From NCBI GenBank assembly GCA_036736205.1, contig DAINMX010000262.1, positions 1 to 8,918 of the forward strand: a stretch of DNA of 8,918 nt, read 5' to 3'. Of the stretch, positions 5,695 through 8,918 are shown piece after piece (the first letter of the stretch is position 1; every line of letters begins with the position of its first letter). Origin of the DNA: XYA12-FULL-58-9 sp001798605 (GTDB taxonomy: Bacteria; Myxococcota; XYA12-FULL-58-9). The notes below the pieces were generated by a model, which worked only from the letters and a program-made list of their open reading frames with translations, was not told the DNA's origin and did not search any database. A program made the position numbers and the translations under genes.

Positions 5695-8600
5695 TCAGGC
5701 GCTAGCCTGTTTGATCCGCATCATCCGCACCGCCACCACGGCGATGAGCCGCGGGGTGACGTTGCTCACCGCGTTCTTCAACCGCTCTGCATCGGCGTCG
5801 ATCTCGGCCCTCTCAACCTTGTGCCGCTTTCTCGCCTGTTTGCCCAAATCCTTGTCGTCGCCAATGAGATTGAGCTCACGCACCTGAGAGCGCTTCAGAT
5901 TGCGATGCCGCTGTGCGATTCGTTCAGCAAGGCGGGCTTGGGCATTCGCACAGGATTTATCGACAGCATCCCTCGCCAGATTGTCGGCGATGCCAAAATT
6001 CTGTTCCACCAGAGCGCGCCAACGCGGCAGAGCTGATTTCAATGGCCCCGGATCCATTCGGTCGAGAGGCTTCTCTGTCGTCGTGAGCAACGACACCAAC
6101 TCGGGCTGCTCTTTGCCGCTCTCATCAATGGCAAAAGTATGGGCGTAACTCTCAAAATAGGCTGACGCTTCGGGTACATCGTCGGGCAAATCGATACCAA
6201 ACCGCCAGATGAACACCGCGCTGTCACGCTTGAAACCGCGACACAGTGCCAAGGCGGCACTCGCGTCAACGGCCGAGTTCGCCCATTCCAGCGCACGCTC
6301 GACAAATGGGTGACCAAACGAGAGAAACTCAACGTCTTCGTGATCAAGGGCCTCGGTTCGGGAAAAGGTCCCCACATAGCCACCGTCCCGCTCCTCTGAG
6401 GACGACGCCGACGGGGCACCGTCCACATCGACGAGCGCGCCCCCCTTGACGCGAACTTCGATGTTAGCGCTGTCAGCAAAACGTTGCACGAAGGCTTCCG
6501 TTCTTTCCTCGAGATCTTCAGGTGCCCGTCCCAGGACCGCCATAACGCGATCATTCGAGAAGCTGGTATGGTCGAGGATGGGATCGACGCCTTCTTCGAT
6601 GCGGAAGCGCGCCTTTTTGACGACATCCTCGGTCGACAAAAACAGTTGTTTCCACCTGTCGACACCCGCCCGCTCAAAGATAAGCTCAGCTATCTGGTCA
6701 CTGACGTATTCAAGGACCGGATCGATTCCACCCACCGTGCCGTCGAGCACACCTATCGACTCCTGCATAACCTTGAGAATCGCGGCCTCATAACCCGACT
6801 TGAAATGAGGCACGAGCACGTGAACGTCGTGGCGTTGCCCTACGCGATCGACTCGACCAATGCGTTGCTCGATTGTCGCTGGTCGCCAGGGCAGATCATA
6901 GAGAACAACCCGGTGACAAAATTGGAAATTGCGTCCCTCACCCCCCGCCTCGGTCGAGAGCATGAGCTGGGGACCATTGGGATCACGGAACCACGCAACC
7001 TGGCGGTCCTGGTCCCGGGGCGCGAGACCCCGATGGAACATCGCGATGTCTGCTCCGACGATGGGCTCAAGGGCATCACGCAACGCTTTGACAGCTATCG
7101 GGCTCTCGACAAACACCAAGAGCTTGTCGCCCTCGGGCAGTTCGCGAATGACCTTCACCAACCAACATAGACGGGCATCACCGGTGGGCAAGCCATCCTG
7201 ATCGAGAGGAGCGTCAGTCACCTTCTGAATATGTGGCGCCAGCACCTCGACGAGGTCTGGACTGATCGGCTCAAGCACTTCGGTGAGTGCCCGCGGCGTC
7301 GCCCATAACGCCCGCAGCATCTGCCCGAGAGTCTGGTTGCGCATCCTTCCCTCGGGCAGGGTGGAGGCGAGTTCAAACATGACACTCTCGCCAATTTCCA
7401 CCAACATGGCTTGGGAATCAGTGGGCGTGAGCGCAAAGGTCTCGGGGAACCGTTGTGGCAGTCCTCCCACTGGGCCGCGCCGATTGCGAATGACGTGATC
7501 GGCGAGTCCGTGACGCTGTTGCAATGCCTCGAGAACGCCTTCGGCGAGCTCGCCATATTCCGGATCTTTGGGTTTGGTCGCGCCGAGCTTCTCAAACAAC
7601 TTTCTGTCTGCCGGATCGTCACCGAGGACCTCGAGGGCTGCTTTGACCACCGCCTTGCCCAATGGTTTTCCCTGTTCCTGCGACACCAGCAGGCTGCGAG
7701 CCACCTCGCGGATGACCGACACCCGTTGCTGAACCGTTTCAAATGTGGCGGGGTCGTCAAACCGCGCAGGATCGAGAAGCCGGAGCAACGCGTGATACTC
7801 GGTCGGGTCGAGCGCCATGGGCGTCGCCGTGAGAAGCAACAAATGCCTGGTCTTTTTTGACAGCCGCTCAAGCAGATTGTAGGCGGGGTTGCCACCGCCC
7901 TCGGCTCGCCAACGCAGGTGATGGGCCTCGTCGACAACAACCAAATCCCAGTCTACCGCAACCGCTTCTTCCGCCAGCAGCTCGTCGCCCGCCACTTGAT
8001 CGATGGACGCCACACATCGGCGATAGACCTCGAAGGGCCCGAGCTCGGGGAAATCCTGCTCGGCATCTTCGATGCGCGCCTCATCAATCAAGACAAACAG
8101 CTCGTGAACCTTGCGATAGAGTTCCCCAAGCCATTGAATACACAATGCATCTGGCGCGAGCACCAACACCCGGCTCGCCCGGCCCTCTTGGCTCAGCGCT
8201 GCGTAGATGAGCGCAGCTTCCACTGTCTTACCCAGACCAACCTCGTCGGCGAGCAAGAGCCGCACGGGCTCCGATTCCGTCGCACGGGCAGCAACGTCAA
8301 TCTGGTGGGGCAGCCACTCCACTCGTGCTCCGAGAATGGCCGCGTGTCCGGGTCGTCGCCCAAGGGTTGCCAGGTCGAGTCCGCCAACACGGGCGCGGAC
8401 AACCTCGGGATGCACGAGATTCAATGTAGCCAAACGCTCTTTGGCACCGACGTCGCGTATCTCGGGAACGAGATCGAGTTCTTCGACCTGAGAGCCATCG
8501 TCGAGCTCGTAGGTCGCGAGCTCGCCTTCGCCATCGCCCACGATCGAGCGCACCCGCAGCTCACGTCCCTCGCCGTTGCGTACCCTCTCACCCTTGGAGA

Positions 8601-8787
8601 TGCGATAACGGGTGATGGCGCAGTCCGCGCGGCGAGTGGTGTAAGCACGCTCCTCTTGGAGCCGCAAGAAACGCACCCAAACGGCGTTGCCCTCGACCCT
8701 CGTGACGACGCCAACACCAAGGGCGGGATCAGCCGGGCACCAGATCAACTGACCTTTTGTGCGGGGTACTTCGAAATCCGTACTCAT
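5695..8787 (-). CDS. rapA: RapA/HepA-like SNF2 ATPase, RNA polymerase-associated
   Basis: SWI2/SNF2 translocase that in E. coli binds RNA polymerase and recycles it from stalled post-termination complexes. It has 1030 residues against 968 in E. coli. Residues about 10-110 form two Tudor/KOW-like beta modules (GQLIWCPADPALGVGVV, ISKGERVRNGEG). Motif I is DEVGLGKT (181-188), motif II DEAH (286-289), motif III TATP (320-323), motif V STEAGGEGRNFQF (611-623) and motif VI QRIGRVDRVGQ (641-651). The C-terminal third carries the RapA-type region (DHEDVEFLSFGHPFVERAL, 815-833) and a charged helical tail ending LIAVVAVRMM, like the E. coli end. All ATPase motifs look intact. ATG 8787 has GAGG (8797-8800) nine bases upstream. 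A general SNF2 protein is the alternative, but the full-length collinearity favours RapA. The gene is separated from rpsU by 207 bp and is probably its own transcription unit. Confidence 0.93.
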   Translation of the reverse strand: MSTDFEVPRTKGQLIWCPADPALGVGVVTRVEGNAVWVRFLRLQEERAYTTRRADCAITRYRISKGERVRNGEGRELRVRSIVGDGEGELATYELDDGSQVEELDLVPEIRDVGAKERLATLNLVHPEVVRARVGGLDLATLGRRPGHAAILGARVEWLPHQIDVAARATESEPVRLLLADEVGLGKTVEAALIYAALSQEGRASRVLVLAPDALCIQWLGELYRKVHELFVLIDEARIEDAEQDFPELGPFEVYRRCVASIDQVAGDELLAEEAVAVDWDLVVVDEAHHLRWRAEGGGNPAYNLLERLSKKTRHLLLLTATPMALDPTEYHALLRLLDPARFDDPATFETVQQRVSVIREVARSLLVSQEQGKPLGKAVVKAALEVLGDDPADRKLFEKLGATKPKDPEYGELAEGVLEALQQRHGLADHVIRNRRGPVGGLPQRFPETFALTPTDSQAMLVEIGESVMFELASTLPEGRMRNQTLGQMLRALWATPRALTEVLEPISPDLVEVLAPHIQKVTDAPLDQDGLPTGDARLCWLVKVIRELPEGDKLLVFVESPIAVKALRDALEPIVGADIAMFHRGLAPRDQDRQVAWFRDPNGPQLMLSTEAGGEGRNFQFCHRVVLYDLPWRPATIEQRIGRVDRVGQRHDVHVLVPHFKSGYEAAILKVMQESIGVLDGTVGGIDPVLEYVSDQIAELIFERAGVDRWKQLFLSTEDVVKKARFRIEEGVDPILDHTSFSNDRVMAVLGRAPEDLEERTEAFVQRFADSANIEVRVKGGALVDVDGAPSASSSEERDGGYVGTFSRTEALDHEDVEFLSFGHPFVERALEWANSAVDASAALALCRGFKRDSAVFIWRFGIDLPDDVPEASAYFESYAHTFAIDESGKEQPELVSLLTTTEKPLDRMDPGPLKSALPRWRALVEQNFGIADNLARDAVDKSCANAQARLAERIAQRHRNLKRSQVRELNLIGDDKDLGKQARKRHKVERAEIDADAERLKNAVSNVTPRLIAVVAVRMMRIKQASA

Positions 8788-8863
8788 CTGATTTGACCTC
8801 AGGGCCTACAAACCCCGAGCCGGCGAACTTGCCAGACTGCAGGGGCAAGCGCAAGGGCCTCAC

Positions 8864-8890
8864 AGCCACCCTAGCCACCTTAGCCACCCC
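8864..8890. repeat. Three tandem 9-bp units upstream of rapA
   Basis: AGCCACC followed by CT, TT and CC at 8864-8872, 8873-8881 and 8882-8890: a perfect 7-bp core at 9-bp spacing. It sits 77-103 bp before the rapA start. The rest of the 131-bp stretch to the window end (8788-8918) shows the rapA Shine-Dalgarno but no convincing promoter and no gene. Confidence 0.7.
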
Positions 8891-8918
8891 AATTCCTCAC
8901 GAAGGGACCGTCTCTCCC

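Noticed and set aside
6484..7170. 228-codon open frame on + strand inside rapA
   Set aside because: Antisense shadow of the helicase C-terminal lobe; no domain, no credible start context.
7918..8796. 292-codon open frame on + strand opposite the start of rapA
   Set aside because: It is fully antisense to conserved SNF2 motifs, its translation shows no recognisable domain, and high GC at wobble positions readily keeps the opposite strand open.

Overview
The window looks like core chromosome of a GC-rich deltaproteobacterial-type organism, most likely Myxococcota or the related Bradymonadia. This is inferred from tandem cysteine-rich lipoproteins with a myxobacterial flavour, a stand-alone PilZ protein of the kind common in Myxococcus-like genomes, and high GC with wobble-GC codon use that creates many antisense shadow frames. 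No taxonomic search could be run. I see no IS element, phage gene, CRISPR array, tRNA or rRNA.

Left part (1-1992, + strand): three envelope genes in a tight cluster. Two are paralogous cysteine-rich lipoproteins joined by an ATGA stop/start overlap. The third is a DUF192 protein whose start overlaps the second gene's stop. That second junction lies inside a perfect three-copy 18-bp tandem repeat, so each copy carries both a stop for the upstream frame and an ATG for the downstream frame.

Middle part (1993-4917, + strand): a 158-bp gap with a weak promoter candidate and a perfect inverted repeat leads to a single-domain PilZ protein with intact c-di-GMP motifs. A 100-bp gap then precedes a 750-residue protein with about seven membrane helices, a gluzincin-type HELAH...E zinc peptidase domain and a TPR-like C-terminal half.

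Right part (4950-8787, - strand, convergent with the left): rapA, then rpsU (S21), then infA (IF-1), reading right to left. rpsU and infA are 25 bp apart and form an operon with a good sigma70-like promoter candidate. RapA acts in RNA polymerase recycling, while S21 and IF-1 act in translation initiation, so this side is a housekeeping gene-expression block. The IF-1 carries a basic, Pro/Arg-rich N-terminal extension of about 27 residues. The two halves meet in a 32-bp convergent gap with no visible terminator.

The best candidates for something new are the repeat-borne stop/start junction, the threefold cysteine module in the second lipoprotein, the membrane peptidase-TPR fusion and the extended IF-1 paired with S21. 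Nothing here is clear evidence of a wholly new system.
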